Origin: Pseudanabaena sp. ABRG5-3
GTDB taxonomy: Bacteria > Cyanobacteriota > Cyanobacteriia > Pseudanabaenales > Pseudanabaenaceae
Direction: 5' to 3'
NCBI RefSeq assembly: GCF_003967015.1
Contig: NZ_AP017560.1
Location: forward strand, 3,656,048-3,720,047
DNA length: 64,000 nt
The notes under the pieces were generated by a model that ran no database searches, had not been told where the DNA came from, and saw nothing but the letters and a program-made list of their open reading frames with translations. Each line of letters begins with the position of its first letter. Positions within the stretch are counted from its first letter, which is position 1. A program made the translations under genes and the position numbers. Shown here piece by piece: positions 17,115 to 25,551 of the stretch.

Positions 17115-17510
17115 ATGAATTTTATAAATAACAACAAAGTTTTACCCACTTCTTTGGGATTTATGTTGACTTGCTTTTTGGGGGCTGTATTACCTTTGTC
17201 TGCACAAGAGCGAACTAATTGTGCGAGAGCAAATAGTGGTGTAGAACAGCAAAGATGCGCTCGTTTGGCATACGAAAAAGCGGATCGTGAATTAAACTCC
17301 GTTTGGAAAGATGTAATCTCGCAGTTGAGTGGCAATGAAAAAGAACGATTAATTGATCGTCAATTGGCATGGATTAATGAGCGTGATGCAACTTGTGACA
17401 GGGAGACACAAGATAATAGGCGTGGGAGTGGATATCGAATATTTTTAAACAGTTGTCTCAGAAGGGTGACAATTGAAAGAACTGAATTTTTGAGAGAATA
17501 TTTGAGATGA
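17115..17510 (+). CDS. Exported LprI-like (DUF1311) protein
   Basis: A 131-residue protein with a signal peptide ending near PLSAQ and the LprI-type N-terminal domain: CARANSGVEQQRCARLAYEK, ELNSVWKDV, LIDRQLAWINERDATC and CLRRVTIERTEFL. The four conserved Cys are present. LprI of mycobacteria inhibits lysozyme; the domain is widespread and its general role is unclear. It lies downstream of the SH3b protein in the same direction. Confidence 0.8.
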   Translation: MNFINNNKVLPTSLGFMLTCFLGAVLPLSAQERTNCARANSGVEQQRCARLAYEKADRELNSVWKDVISQLSGNEKERLIDRQLAWINERDATCDRETQDNRRGSGYRIFLNSCLRRVTIERTEFLREYLR

Positions 17511-17764
17511 AAAAATTTAATTTTTTAATGGATCAACATTTTTAGGACTAATAGAAATCATCAGTCAAGACATAAATAAGCATCACCTCATTCTAGTGAT
17601 TATTTGCACCAAACATCTAAGCTCAAAACGAATTTCTACCTGCCTTATTTAGGCAAGCTATTCTATGTGAATACATTATGGCTTCTTGTTACCGATGCTA
17701 CTTTTCCGAAAACCTAGAAGCGGCTTAATGATGGGAGACTTAACTAGAATAGCGTTAATCTCTC

Positions 17765-18694
17765 ATGCGTTTGGAACAGTTACAGGCTTTTTTGGCAGTG
17801 GCAGAAACGGGAAACTTTCAACAGGCAGCCCAGAAGTGCGGCGTTAGTCAATCAACGATCAGCCGACAGGTGCAGTCTCTGGAGGCAACTGTGGGATTAT
17901 CGTTGTTTCATCGTCAGGGCAATGCCAAGTTAACTTTGGGGGGCGATCGCCTATTACCTCATGCCAAGAAAATTTGTCAGATCTGGGCAACTGCCGAGCA
18001 AGAGCTAACTGATTTGCAAGCGGGTAAACAAACAGAACTCTGTGTAGCGGGAATCCCTTCCGCCTGTGCCTATCAATTACCGCCAATATTACAAAAATTT
18101 TCTCGGGCTTATCCAAACGTACAATTGCGGGTAACAACATTAGGAAGCGATCGCGCACTCAAGGTTCTCAAAGATGGTTTGATTGATATTGCAATCGTGA
18201 TGAATAATCCATTTTTGACCGCAAGTTCGGAAATGGTGATCACAAGATTATATGAAGAAAAGATTCAATTATTGCTACCTGCTCAGCATCCACTCAGCAA
18301 AAAAGAGGTTATAACTTGGAGAGATCTCGATAACTTTCCGCAGGCAGTATTTAAGGATGGCTATGGGTTACAGCGCCTAGTACAAGATCAGTTCAATCGT
18401 CAGGGAATTCGTTTGAATGCGGCACTGGAACTAAACGCTCTTGAAGCTTTTCGAGGAGTGGTGAAGCAGGGTAGTTTGATTGCGCTGTTGCCTGAAACTT
18501 TTTTAGTGGAGTTAAACTATGATCCTGACTTGGTGGTGCGATCGCTCAGTGAACCCAACTTAACTCGCGAGATTGTGCTAGTGACGACCATTGATCGCAT
18601 TCAAATTCCACCAATTCAATATTTTTGTAAGCTCGCTGCCGAAATGGTGCAACAGGAAATTCCTGTCATCTTAAAAAGTGCTTTAAGTTCTTAA
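17765..18694 (+). CDS. LysR-family transcriptional regulator
   Basis: A 309-residue LysR-type regulator. The winged-HTH domain is at residues 1-60 (LEQLQAFLAVAETGNFQQAA, then SQSTISRQVQSLE), followed by a type-2 periplasmic-binding-like effector domain from about residue 90. The target genes and ligand are not known. It is co-directional with the TrpD-like gene, but a strong terminator hairpin stands between them, so they are probably separate units. Confidence 0.9.
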   Translation: MRLEQLQAFLAVAETGNFQQAAQKCGVSQSTISRQVQSLEATVGLSLFHRQGNAKLTLGGDRLLPHAKKICQIWATAEQELTDLQAGKQTELCVAGIPSACAYQLPPILQKFSRAYPNVQLRVTTLGSDRALKVLKDGLIDIAIVMNNPFLTASSEMVITRLYEEKIQLLLPAQHPLSKKEVITWRDLDNFPQAVFKDGYGLQRLVQDQFNRQGIRLNAALELNALEAFRGVVKQGSLIALLPETFLVELNYDPDLVVRSLSEPNLTREIVLVTTIDRIQIPPIQYFCKLAAEMVQQEIPVILKSALSS

Positions 18695-18740
18695 AAAATG
18701 GTAATGGGTAAAGCTTTGCTTTACCCATTACCATTTTTTA
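18692..18740 (+). terminator. Terminator after the LysR gene
   Basis: TAAAAAATGGTAATGGGTAAAGC and GCTTTACCCATTACCATTTTTTA form a near-perfect stem of over 20 bp closing on TTT, with a T-run inside the 3' arm. It overlaps the LysR stop region. Confidence 0.85.
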
Positions 18741-18804
18741 AAGGCAAGCCTGTGAGATAATTCAACATCTAACCGACTTTTGCATTAAATTCACCCAAAG
18801 AGTA

Positions 18805-19845
18805 ATGAGTAAAGAATTTCGCGAATTTTTGCGTAAAGTTGGTAGCGGTACACATACCAGCAAAAGCTTAACGCGCCAAGAGGCAGAACGAGCCACAGTG
18901 ATGATGTTGCAAGGGGAAGCGACTCCTGCACAGATCGGGGCATTTATGATCGCCCATCGGATTAAGCGTCCAACTAGTGATGAGTTGGCGGGGATGCTGG
19001 ATGCCTATAAACTTTTGGGGGCAAAGGTGGCAGCGATCGCCACTGATAAAAGGGTATTAGTATTGGGTTCGCCCTACGACGGGAGATCAAAGACTGCGCC
19101 TATTAATCCTGCAACCGCAATTGTGCTGGCAGCAGCAGGAATTCCTGTACTAATGCATGGAGGTGATCGGATGCCTACAAAGGAAGGGTTACCATTGATT
19201 GAGATCTGGCATGAATTAGGACTGAATTGGCATAATTTAGAGCTTGCCCAAGTACAGCAAAATCTAGAACAGCACCATTTGGGATTTGTCTATCTGCCTA
19301 AGCATTTTCCCCTTGCCCAAAGTATCGTTCCCTATCGCGAACAAATTGGTAAGCGTCCACCCTTTGCCACCCTTGAGCTAATGTGGTCTCCCTATCAAGG
19401 GCAACAATTAATTGTGTCAGGATTTGTGCATCCACCCACTGAGACAAACATTCGGGAAGCCTTCGCGAAACATGGTATTACTGAGTTTGCAACCGTAAAA
19501 GGTTGGGAAGGAAGCGTCGATTTACCGCGATCGCGTACCACGATTATCGGAATTAATAAAGGCGATCGCTTTGAACGGTTGACGCTATCGGCAAGAAATT
19601 ACGGCTTTAGTTCAGAAGATCCTGCGATCGCAGATGCTTCTGAAATCGCGGCAAAAATCATCTCTGCTCTCAAAAATGAACCTTCTGAATATCTCAATTC
19701 GGTATTGTGGAACTGTGGCTTTTATCTCTGGCTCTATGGATTGCATGGAGATATTACAGAGGCGATCGCCTATGCCCAAGAAATTATCAGCAGTGGCGCA
19801 GCATGGCAAAAATTAGAGGATTTACAAGATAACAGCAAATTATAG
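18805..19845 (+). CDS. Anthranilate phosphoribosyltransferase-like protein (TrpD2 type)
   Basis: A glycosyltransferase family 3 protein of 346 residues related to TrpD. The N-terminal helical domain (LTRQEAERATVMMLQGEATP) and the phosphoribosyl-binding region (VLGSPYDGRSKTAPINPATA, then LMHGGDRMPTKEG) are visible. The canonical TrpD GTGGD motif is replaced by GSPYDG, which points to the TrpD2/YbiB branch. Members of that branch bind nucleic acid and need not act in tryptophan synthesis. No trp genes are nearby. Confidence 0.82.
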   Translation: MSKEFREFLRKVGSGTHTSKSLTRQEAERATVMMLQGEATPAQIGAFMIAHRIKRPTSDELAGMLDAYKLLGAKVAAIATDKRVLVLGSPYDGRSKTAPINPATAIVLAAAGIPVLMHGGDRMPTKEGLPLIEIWHELGLNWHNLELAQVQQNLEQHHLGFVYLPKHFPLAQSIVPYREQIGKRPPFATLELMWSPYQGQQLIVSGFVHPPTETNIREAFAKHGITEFATVKGWEGSVDLPRSRTTIIGINKGDRFERLTLSARNYGFSSEDPAIADASEIAAKIISALKNEPSEYLNSVLWNCGFYLWLYGLHGDITEAIAYAQEIISSGAAWQKLEDLQDNSKL

Positions 19846-19871
19846 CTATAGCCAAGCAAGTTAAGATATAA

Positions 19872-19920
19872 AAACCAGAAGAGAGTTGCAGCGCGAAGCG
19901 CTGCAACTCTCTTCTGGTTT
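19872..19920 (+). terminator. 23-bp hairpin after the TrpD-like gene
   Basis: AAACCAGAAGAGAGTTGCAG and CGC, the loop GAA, then GCGCTGCAACTCTCTTCTGG and TTT make a perfect 23-bp stem. It has the GCGC core seen in several other intergenic hairpins. Confidence 0.8.
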
Positions 19921-20076
19921 AACTGGCGACGGCAGCTATGGATTCGGAAGAACGCGGAAGGTCAGTCCTTAATTACAGGTGGATTGTCTACCAATGGAAA
20001 GCCTTGCAATCCGATCAATTTTGAGGAATATAACAAAGTTCTGCAATCATTGGATGTAGTGAATACTAAACAATAA
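19921..20076 (+). pseudogene. Possible tail of a decayed gene
   Basis: The frame ending at the TAA at 20074 reads SLITGGLSTNGKPCNPINFE then EYNKVLQSLDVVNTKQ, which looks protein-like, but there is no start and the upstream part in that frame is not convincing. A second frame just before reads TGDGSYGFGRTRK. It could be a frameshifted gene remnant. I cannot name a family. Confidence 0.25.
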
Positions 20077-20114
20077 TGGGTCAAGTGACAGGCTGTTGAG
20101 GTTTAAAGTGGTAC

Positions 20115-20163
20115 AGAGAAATTTTTAAAAGAGCGGCTTCGCCATGCTTTTAAAAATTTCTCT
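20115..20163. repeat. 17-bp stem with GCGGCTTCGCC loop region
   Basis: AGAGAAATTTTTAAAAG and CTTTTAAAAATTTCTCT are perfectly paired around AGCGGCTTCGCCATG. The segment before it, ACAGGCTGTTGAGGTTTAAAG, resembles ACAGCCTGTTGAGGTTATAAG at about 16417, so both may belong to one dispersed repeat family. Confidence 0.6.
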
Positions 20164-20175
20164 CGGTTTCAAGTT

Positions 20176-20279
20176 ATACCAATTCCCAGAAGTGTAGTCA
20201 CACTTCTGGGAATTAAAAACCAACCCCAGCAAGGTTTTTTAATTCTAAAAATGGCTACGCCATCTTTAAGAATTGGTAT
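20176..20279. repeat. Inverted-repeat element ending ATACCAATTC/GAATTGGTAT
   Basis: Ten-base perfect inverted repeats bound this 104-base element. Inside are AATTCCCAGAAGTGT-agtc-ACACTTCTGGGAATT (20181-20214) and an imperfect ATGGCTACGCCAT core. The palindrome at 25404-25446 has the same plan, with ATACCAA ends and a GGCGTAGC core. Confidence 0.6.
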
Positions 20280-20312
20280 TATCTCAATGCGCTGTAACAG
20301 TATGATAGGTTA

Positions 20313-21437
20313 ATGAATCAATATTTTGCGACTGTGGCGAGAGGCTTAGAAGCACTCGCAGCACAGGAATTAGAACAACTAGGTGCTCATTCCGTTGAGG
20401 CGGGATTTTGTGGGGTTAGCTTTGAAGGCGATCGCACTTTACTTTATCGTGTCAATCTTTGGGCGCGATTACCATTCCGCATCTTAATGCACCTCGATCA
20501 ATTTGATTGCCTTGATACGGATGATCTCTATCAAGGAATTAAAGCGATCGACTGGTCAGAATTTTTAACCCCTGAAATGACCCTGTCGGTAAATGCTACT
20601 GGCAAAAATGATCAACTTAATCACACGCATTTCACAGCGCTCAAAGTCAAAAATGCGATCGTTGATCAGCAGATGGATAGATTTGGTGAGCGATCGGATG
20701 TGGATGTACAGGACGCAGATGTGCGAATTGGTGTGCATATCGATGACAATGGTTGCACCGTCAGCCTCGATAGCTCTGGCAATAGTCTCCATCGTCGCGG
20801 CTATCGTCCTGCGGTGGGAGCCGCCCCTTTAAAGGAATCCCTTGCGGCGGCTCTCATCCAGATGTCAGGATGGCAGCCCGATCAGATGTTTTACGATCCC
20901 CTCTGCGGTTCAGGAACTTTGCCCCTAGAGGCAAGCTTAAAAGCCCTAAATATTGCTCCCGGAATGTTTCGCGAACATTTTGGTTTCGAGACTTGGCTAG
21001 ATTTTGATCAAGAACTTTTGGCGCGACTAATTCAAGAAGCGGATGATAGTCGTTTAGATGCTTTACCTGCTCCGATCTGGGGTAGCGATCGCAATCCTGA
21101 AGTGGTAGATCAAGCAATTATTAACGCTAAAAACTGCGGCTTATCCAATCATGTCTATTTCTCGGCTCTCGACCTTACGGAAGTAGTTGCTCCTGCGGAT
21201 AGTGGTGTTCTCTTTTGCAATCCTCCCTATGGTGAAAGGTTAGGACGCGATAGTGATTTGGGTGCTTTTTATAAGCAGTTAGGGAATGTTCTCAAACAAC
21301 GCTTTAAAGGATGGACAGCTTTTGTCTTGAGTGGCAATAAGCAGCTATCACAAACAATTGGATTGAAGTGTGCAGAGAGAACAGCCGTACTTAATGGAGC
21401 TTTGCCCTGCCAGTTAATGAAGTACGAGCTATATTAG
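20313..21437 (+). CDS. THUMP-domain class I rRNA methyltransferase (RlmL-like)
   Basis: A 374-residue SAM-dependent RNA methyltransferase resembling the N-terminal part of RlmL, which makes m2G2445 in 23S rRNA. The N-terminal ferredoxin-like and THUMP region (about 1-155) starts YFATVARGLEALAAQELEQL; the Rossmann domain has MFYDPLCGSGTLPLEA and the catalytic LFCNPPYGERLG motif for amino-group methylation. It lacks the RlmK half of the fused enterobacterial enzyme. The rRNA target is inferred. Confidence 0.88.
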   Translation: MNQYFATVARGLEALAAQELEQLGAHSVEAGFCGVSFEGDRTLLYRVNLWARLPFRILMHLDQFDCLDTDDLYQGIKAIDWSEFLTPEMTLSVNATGKNDQLNHTHFTALKVKNAIVDQQMDRFGERSDVDVQDADVRIGVHIDDNGCTVSLDSSGNSLHRRGYRPAVGAAPLKESLAAALIQMSGWQPDQMFYDPLCGSGTLPLEASLKALNIAPGMFREHFGFETWLDFDQELLARLIQEADDSRLDALPAPIWGSDRNPEVVDQAIINAKNCGLSNHVYFSALDLTEVVAPADSGVLFCNPPYGERLGRDSDLGAFYKQLGNVLKQRFKGWTAFVLSGNKQLSQTIGLKCAERTAVLNGALPCQLMKYELY

Positions 21438-21470
21438 GATTGATGCCCAAGATGTGAGCAATCAAGCACG

Positions 21471-21806
21471 ATGACTAGAGCCATTGAAAACAAGCAACTA
21501 TCAAGTTTACTGAACGAGTTAAAAGCTAGTTTAGTAAATCTCTATGGCGATCGCTTATTTTCTTTAATTCTATTTGGTTCGCAAGCAAGGGGAGAGGCAA
21601 CTCCTGATTCTGATATTGACGTGATGGTAGTCCTCAATGATCCTGTAAATGTTGCTGAAGAAATATACAGAATGTCTGATATTGGTTGGCACTTTATGGA
21701 TGAATATGGCGAATTAGTTTCGATTATTCCCACTGCGAAGTCAGCTTTTTTAGATTCAGCAATTTCTTTTATCCGAGTGGTTAAGCGTGAGGGGATTGAG
21801 CTATGA
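21471..21806 (+). CDS. MNT-type nucleotidyltransferase (pairs with HEPN)
   Basis: A 111-residue minimal nucleotidyltransferase. The active site ILFGSQARGEATPDSDIDVM has the GS-x(10)-DxD arrangement. It overlaps the next gene by four bases (ATGA), a sign of translational coupling. In several studied MNT-HEPN pairs the MNT partner inactivates the HEPN RNase by adding AMP to it; this locus has the same gene order (MNT first). The activity here is inferred. Confidence 0.85.
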   Translation: MTRAIENKQLSSLLNELKASLVNLYGDRLFSLILFGSQARGEATPDSDIDVMVVLNDPVNVAEEIYRMSDIGWHFMDEYGELVSIIPTAKSAFLDSAISFIRVVKREGIEL

Positions 21807-22186
21807 GTGAAATCTCCAAATTACTGAGCTTATCATCCGAGGATCTAGGAACAGCAGAGTTTTTATACGAAGCTCAACGTTATCGTTCTTGTATATCTCG
21901 CGCTTATTACTCAATGTTTTATGCTGCTCAAGCATTGCTTCTTTCAGAAGGTTTAGATACTTCAACACATAAAGGAGTTATTAAATTAATCAATCAACAT
22001 TTTGCAAATACAGGTAAGCTTTCTCCAGATGTTGCTAGACTTTTGAAAAGTAATTACGATCTTAGGCAATCAGGTGACTATAGTACTGATTTCGTAGCTG
22101 ATGAAATAGTTGCGAATAGGGCGATCGCCGATGCCAAAAATTTTATTGGAGTAATTAGAGAGATTTTGATCGGTAAAGAGCTTTGA
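21803..22186 (+). CDS. HEPN domain protein
   Basis: A 127-residue all-helical HEPN-domain protein. The central SRAYYSMFYAAQALLLSEGL and the later HKGVIKLINQHF and YDLRQSGDY are typical of the PF05168-like branch. The classical RNase motif R-x(4)-H of HepT toxins is not obvious, so it may be a binding subunit rather than an active RNase. It is coupled to the nucleotidyltransferase by an ATGA overlap. Confidence 0.82.
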   Translation: MSEISKLLSLSSEDLGTAEFLYEAQRYRSCISRAYYSMFYAAQALLLSEGLDTSTHKGVIKLINQHFANTGKLSPDVARLLKSNYDLRQSGDYSTDFVADEIVANRAIADAKNFIGVIREILIGKEL

Positions 22187-22331
22187 AGAGTAGATGTTGT
22201 CAGATAGAACTATCAAATCTGATGAAACCTATAGATAATTACCTTTGATTGCTAGTGACATTGATCACCTATCAGGCTTGTTTGTCTTAGATACAATGAT
22301 GAGGATAAAAAGTTAATAAAGCTCAAAAATT

Positions 22332-22673
22332 GTGAAATTTATTTCAGTAGCTGTCATTTCGGCGATCGCCGCATTATCTATTCCATTCTCAGCCCAAGCA
22401 GATAGTAGAAAAGCATATTGTCGATATTTTCCTAATGGTGCTAGTCGAGCAACCATATCCATGCCCTGCGTATTTTCAATGAATCAAGGCAATGTTGGCA
22501 TTCGTTGGGAAGACGGAGTATCTGACTATTTTTTGCTTAGTCGCGATCGCCCCATGACCTACACCGATGAGCGTGGCGGTCTTGTCTATCAGCAAAGGAG
22601 CGAAGATGCGAATGGTGAAAGTGTCAGAATTTTTAAGATGGAGAATGGCTCAATCCATATTTGGGGAAGTTAG
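22332..22673 (+). CDS. Small exported protein, unknown function
   Basis: A 113-residue protein starting at GTG 22332, with a signal peptide of about 23 residues (cleavage near AQA-DS) and a mature part of about 90 residues with two Cys (AYCRYF, MPCVFS). It opens a run of five consecutive exported proteins on this strand. I do not recognise a named domain. Confidence 0.65.
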   Translation: MKFISVAVISAIAALSIPFSAQADSRKAYCRYFPNGASRATISMPCVFSMNQGNVGIRWEDGVSDYFLLSRDRPMTYTDERGGLVYQQRSEDANGESVRIFKMENGSIHIWGS

Positions 22674-22769
22674 CAACTTTCTAGCAAAACCAAGCGTCAA
22701 TCGACATCGCTAAGCTCCTTAACCCAAAAAACTCTGGGTGATTTTTTTATCTAATTAAATTTCAACACA

Positions 22770-23240
22770 ATGCAAAGAATTCGCATTTCCTGTTTGTCAG
22801 TTTTAGCGATCGCCACTTCCCTATTTCCCTTCACCAATTTAAAAGCTGAAGCTTTGCCACAAAATACACCTGCGATCGCGCAATCATCGGAGGATGATTT
22901 CAGTAGAAACGGCTTCATCATGCCTAGCAAAAATATTTACTGTGTGATCTACGGCGATCACCTACGTTGTGAGATTATCAGTCAACTGAAACCGATGCCA
23001 CCACAGCCAGAGTCCTGCAATTTAGATTGGGGTGGTGGCTTATCCTTGCCTAAAGTCGGTAAAGCCAAAGTTCTTTGTGTCGGCGATACTGCATATTCTC
23101 CCAATTACAAGACCCTAGCCTATGGCAAAACTTGGAGCAGAAGCGGATTTGTCTGCAAGTCGCGCACCGATGGGCTGACCTGCACCAACCCCAAAGGCTA
23201 CGGCTTCTTTCTCAATCGTGAAGAATGGAAGACATTTTAA
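22770..23240 (+). CDS. Exported DUF6636-like protein
   Basis: A 156-residue secreted protein with an N-terminal signal peptide. The mature part shows the pattern of DUF6636-type proteins: FIMPSKNIYCVIYGDHLRCE, a Pro-rich turn, CNLDWGGG, LAYGKTWSRSGFVCKS and GLTCTNPKGYGFFLNREEW. Six cysteines are likely paired. Function is unknown for the family as far as I know. Its end overlaps the open frame of the next gene but not that gene's likely start. Confidence 0.7.
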   Translation: MQRIRISCLSVLAIATSLFPFTNLKAEALPQNTPAIAQSSEDDFSRNGFIMPSKNIYCVIYGDHLRCEIISQLKPMPPQPESCNLDWGGGLSLPKVGKAKVLCVGDTAYSPNYKTLAYGKTWSRSGFVCKSRTDGLTCTNPKGYGFFLNREEWKTF

Positions 23241-23263
23241 TAAACACAATTACCAAACCATCC

Positions 23264-23869
23264 ATGAAATATACTACCTGCCTATCTCTATTTTCCCTGT
23301 TGTCCCTAACTGCTGCTGTTGCGGCTCCAGTCCATGCTCAAAGTAATAGTGGTCATAGTTTGGTCGGCTCTTTTAGGACAGAACTGAAGTCCCTTAGCAT
23401 CAAAGTTGCACTTCCCAAATATGTCCCTCAGGGATTTTGGATAGCGGCGGTCGAAACTAAACCCTGTCGTCGGGGAGACAGGATCGATGCTAATGGAGTT
23501 TGTCGCTTTGGTCCTGACTATACAGTGCTATATCGCAATGCTCAAGATCAGTGCTTTGCGGTTGAGGCAACTGGCGGTGGTATTGGGGGACCGACTGGAC
23601 GCTATTCTCGTACTGTCAATACCAAACTTTTGGGCAAGGTGGATGTCAATATTGGCAACGGTAATGGACAACCAATAACAGAGGCGATCGCCAAGACTCC
23701 TCAAGAATTATGGTCTTTTCCCGCAGGTAAATCGCCTTTCTACTCCATGAGAACTATCAATAGCCAAGCCGCTAATCGGATCAATGCCGCGATTATTTGT
23801 AATGACACAGCCTACATGACTCCCAATGAGTTTATCAAAATTGTCCAATCTCTAGACTGGTTGCGCTAA
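23264..23869 (+). CDS. Exported protein, unknown function
   Basis: A 201-residue protein. I place the start at the ATG at 23264 because a clear signal peptide begins there (MKYTTCLSLFSLLSLTAAVA, cleavage near VHAQ); the frame extends 13 codons upstream to 23225, overlapping the previous gene. The mature part holds CRRGDRIDANGVCRFGPDY, a Gly-rich GGGIGGPTGRYSRT loop and a C-terminal MTPNEFIKIVQSLDWL. No family name recognised. Confidence 0.65.
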   Translation: MKYTTCLSLFSLLSLTAAVAAPVHAQSNSGHSLVGSFRTELKSLSIKVALPKYVPQGFWIAAVETKPCRRGDRIDANGVCRFGPDYTVLYRNAQDQCFAVEATGGGIGGPTGRYSRTVNTKLLGKVDVNIGNGNGQPITEAIAKTPQELWSFPAGKSPFYSMRTINSQAANRINAAIICNDTAYMTPNEFIKIVQSLDWLR

Positions 23870-23875
23870 ATCAAT

Positions 23876-24442
23876 ATGACATTCTCAAAAATCAAACTCT
23901 TTGGTTTTCTTGCCCTTAGCTCTTCACTAATTGCCTGTGGACAAGCTCAAGCATCAACTCTACCTAATCAATTTTCTGGGGCGATCGCTAAAGCAGTGAT
24001 CGAGTCAAAAGCAGAGCTAATAACCTCAGAAAAAACTAAACAGCAATCAGGTTCAGGCCTAGCTCCAGAACAGGTACGCAAAATGCTTGAGGCGAGTCCC
24101 TACGGATATGCAATCATGACCTACTGGATTGACGGAGACAAATCGCTCACAATAGGGCAGTTTAACAATGCGATCGAGCAGTTCCAAAAAGCCCTCGCCG
24201 CTTCAAAAGTTTGGCGCAAACCAAGATTTACAGTAGAGCAGAATCTGCTGGTAAGACAATGCGCGATCGCTGGCTCGGAAGCTAGTTTGGTAGGCGCGAT
24301 CGCCGCTCGTGATTACTACAAAAAGAATAATCGCAAAATGTCGGCTATTGACGAAGCGCTAAAAATCTACCAACGAGAGCGCAAATCATCATGGGATCGG
24401 GCGATCTCTGAAAATCCTAGACTTGAATCAGGCTGTCCCTAG
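23876..24442 (+). CDS. Putative lipoprotein, unknown function
   Basis: A 188-residue protein with a lipoprotein-like signal: SSSLIAC-GQ places a lipobox cysteine at about residue 21. The mature part is mostly helical and mentions one TPR-like helix pair (LTIGQFNNAIEQFQKALAAS). It lies six bases after the previous stop, so the two are probably co-transcribed. Function unknown. Confidence 0.65.
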   Translation: MTFSKIKLFGFLALSSSLIACGQAQASTLPNQFSGAIAKAVIESKAELITSEKTKQQSGSGLAPEQVRKMLEASPYGYAIMTYWIDGDKSLTIGQFNNAIEQFQKALAASKVWRKPRFTVEQNLLVRQCAIAGSEASLVGAIAARDYYKKNNRKMSAIDEALKIYQRERKSSWDRAISENPRLESGCP

Positions 24443-24474
24443 TCAACTTAAAACCCAACCTAAAAAACAAGAAC

Positions 24475-25404
24475 ATGAAATTTATTTCTATACCCCTAAT
24501 CTCAGCACTTCTCGTTTTAGGTTCTCCCCTAGCGCTACAGGCTAAACCTACTCAAGCCGAAGCCTTACATCGAGCTTTTGCAGAGATTAGCCAACAAACC
24601 TGTGATGATCGCAGCATCGTACAGGCAGGCATTAATTACAGCGTTTGTACTGCTAATGCAGGCGACAAGGGACAGTATCGATTGATCTCTGCGTCGTCAA
24701 CCATTGTCAATTATGGCGATGGCATTGGTTATTGGTATTACCCAAATGGCAAGGTAGCGGCAATTCGCTTTTTTCACACCGATGAGCTATTCATGTTTGA
24801 TGGTGGCGGTAAGTTGCAAGCCGAATTAATTCGCGCTCAAAAAGTGATGGTCAATGGACAGGAGCAATTTCAAGAACGCTCGATAAGGACTAATTTTACA
24901 AAATCAGAACGCGATCGCCTTGAAAAACTTGCCCAAGATGGTGGTAAAGATATTCTCTCTAAATTTAAGAAGCAACCGCAGTCAAGCACAAATGAGACTC
25001 CATCTCTGTGGAGTCATTGCAAAAGGATGATCGATGAAAATGTTGTGCGTTTAGAAGCTATTCCTAATGTGAAAGTCACGACTAGCAGCAGATTCTCTAA
25101 GCTAATCACTCCCTACCCCGATCGCTCTGCTAACCTTGATCGCCGCTATGTATTTGCAATGGAAGGACATGGGGTTGAGACTGTGTGGAAATCTGTTGAT
25201 CTAATGACCGAGATTACTCAAGAAATAACTAATGCTTGCGTTGGTACGGCTGCGGTTACATTTGGGCGCGATCGCACTGCTGACTCAGCAACCGTAGGAC
25301 TATTTCCCAATGGCGAGATCAAACGATTTACTTGCGGTGCAGACTTTGATGATCGTACTCGCACTAGAACTCCTATGTCATGGGGACAACAGGCTTGTGA
25401 CTAA
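24475..25404 (+). CDS. Exported protein, unknown function
   Basis: A 309-residue protein with a signal peptide (MKFISIPLISALLVLGSPLA, cleavage near LQA-KP). Its signal peptide closely resembles that of the first gene in this run (MKFISVAVISAIAALSIPFS), suggesting related origins. The mature N-terminal half contains YGDGIGYWYYPNGKVAAIRF, reminiscent of MORN-like beta hairpins, repeated weakly at the C-terminus (TVGLFPNGEIKRFTCG). It is the last of five exported proteins. Confidence 0.65.
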   Translation: MKFISIPLISALLVLGSPLALQAKPTQAEALHRAFAEISQQTCDDRSIVQAGINYSVCTANAGDKGQYRLISASSTIVNYGDGIGYWYYPNGKVAAIRFFHTDELFMFDGGGKLQAELIRAQKVMVNGQEQFQERSIRTNFTKSERDRLEKLAQDGGKDILSKFKKQPQSSTNETPSLWSHCKRMIDENVVRLEAIPNVKVTTSSRFSKLITPYPDRSANLDRRYVFAMEGHGVETVWKSVDLMTEITQEITNACVGTAAVTFGRDRTADSATVGLFPNGEIKRFTCGADFDDRTRTRTPMSWGQQACD

Positions 25405-25446
25405 TACCAAATGAAGAAATGGCGTAGCTATTTCTTCATTTGGTAT
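25404..25446. repeat. ATACCAAATGAAGAAAT palindrome
   Basis: ATACCAAATGAAGAAAT and ATTTCTTCATTTGGTAT-type arms pair around GGCGTAGC, directly at the stop of the previous gene. It has the same ATACCAA ends and GGCGTAGC core as the element at 20176-20279. Confidence 0.65.
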
Positions 25447-25473
25447 AACTTTTCTCTAAATTTTAGTTGAGCT

Positions 25474-25512
25474 ACAAAGAAAAAGCCACGCTGTGCGTGG
25501 CTTTTTCTTTGT
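25474..25512 (+). terminator. Terminator before the flavoprotein gene
   Basis: ACAAAGAAAAAGCCACGC-TGT-GCGTGGCTTTTTCTTTGT is a perfect 18-bp stem with a three-base loop. It ends the run of exported-protein genes. Confidence 0.85.
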
Positions 25513-25551
25513 GACTTAGTATAGTTATAAAGCTTACAAATTTTATTGTCC

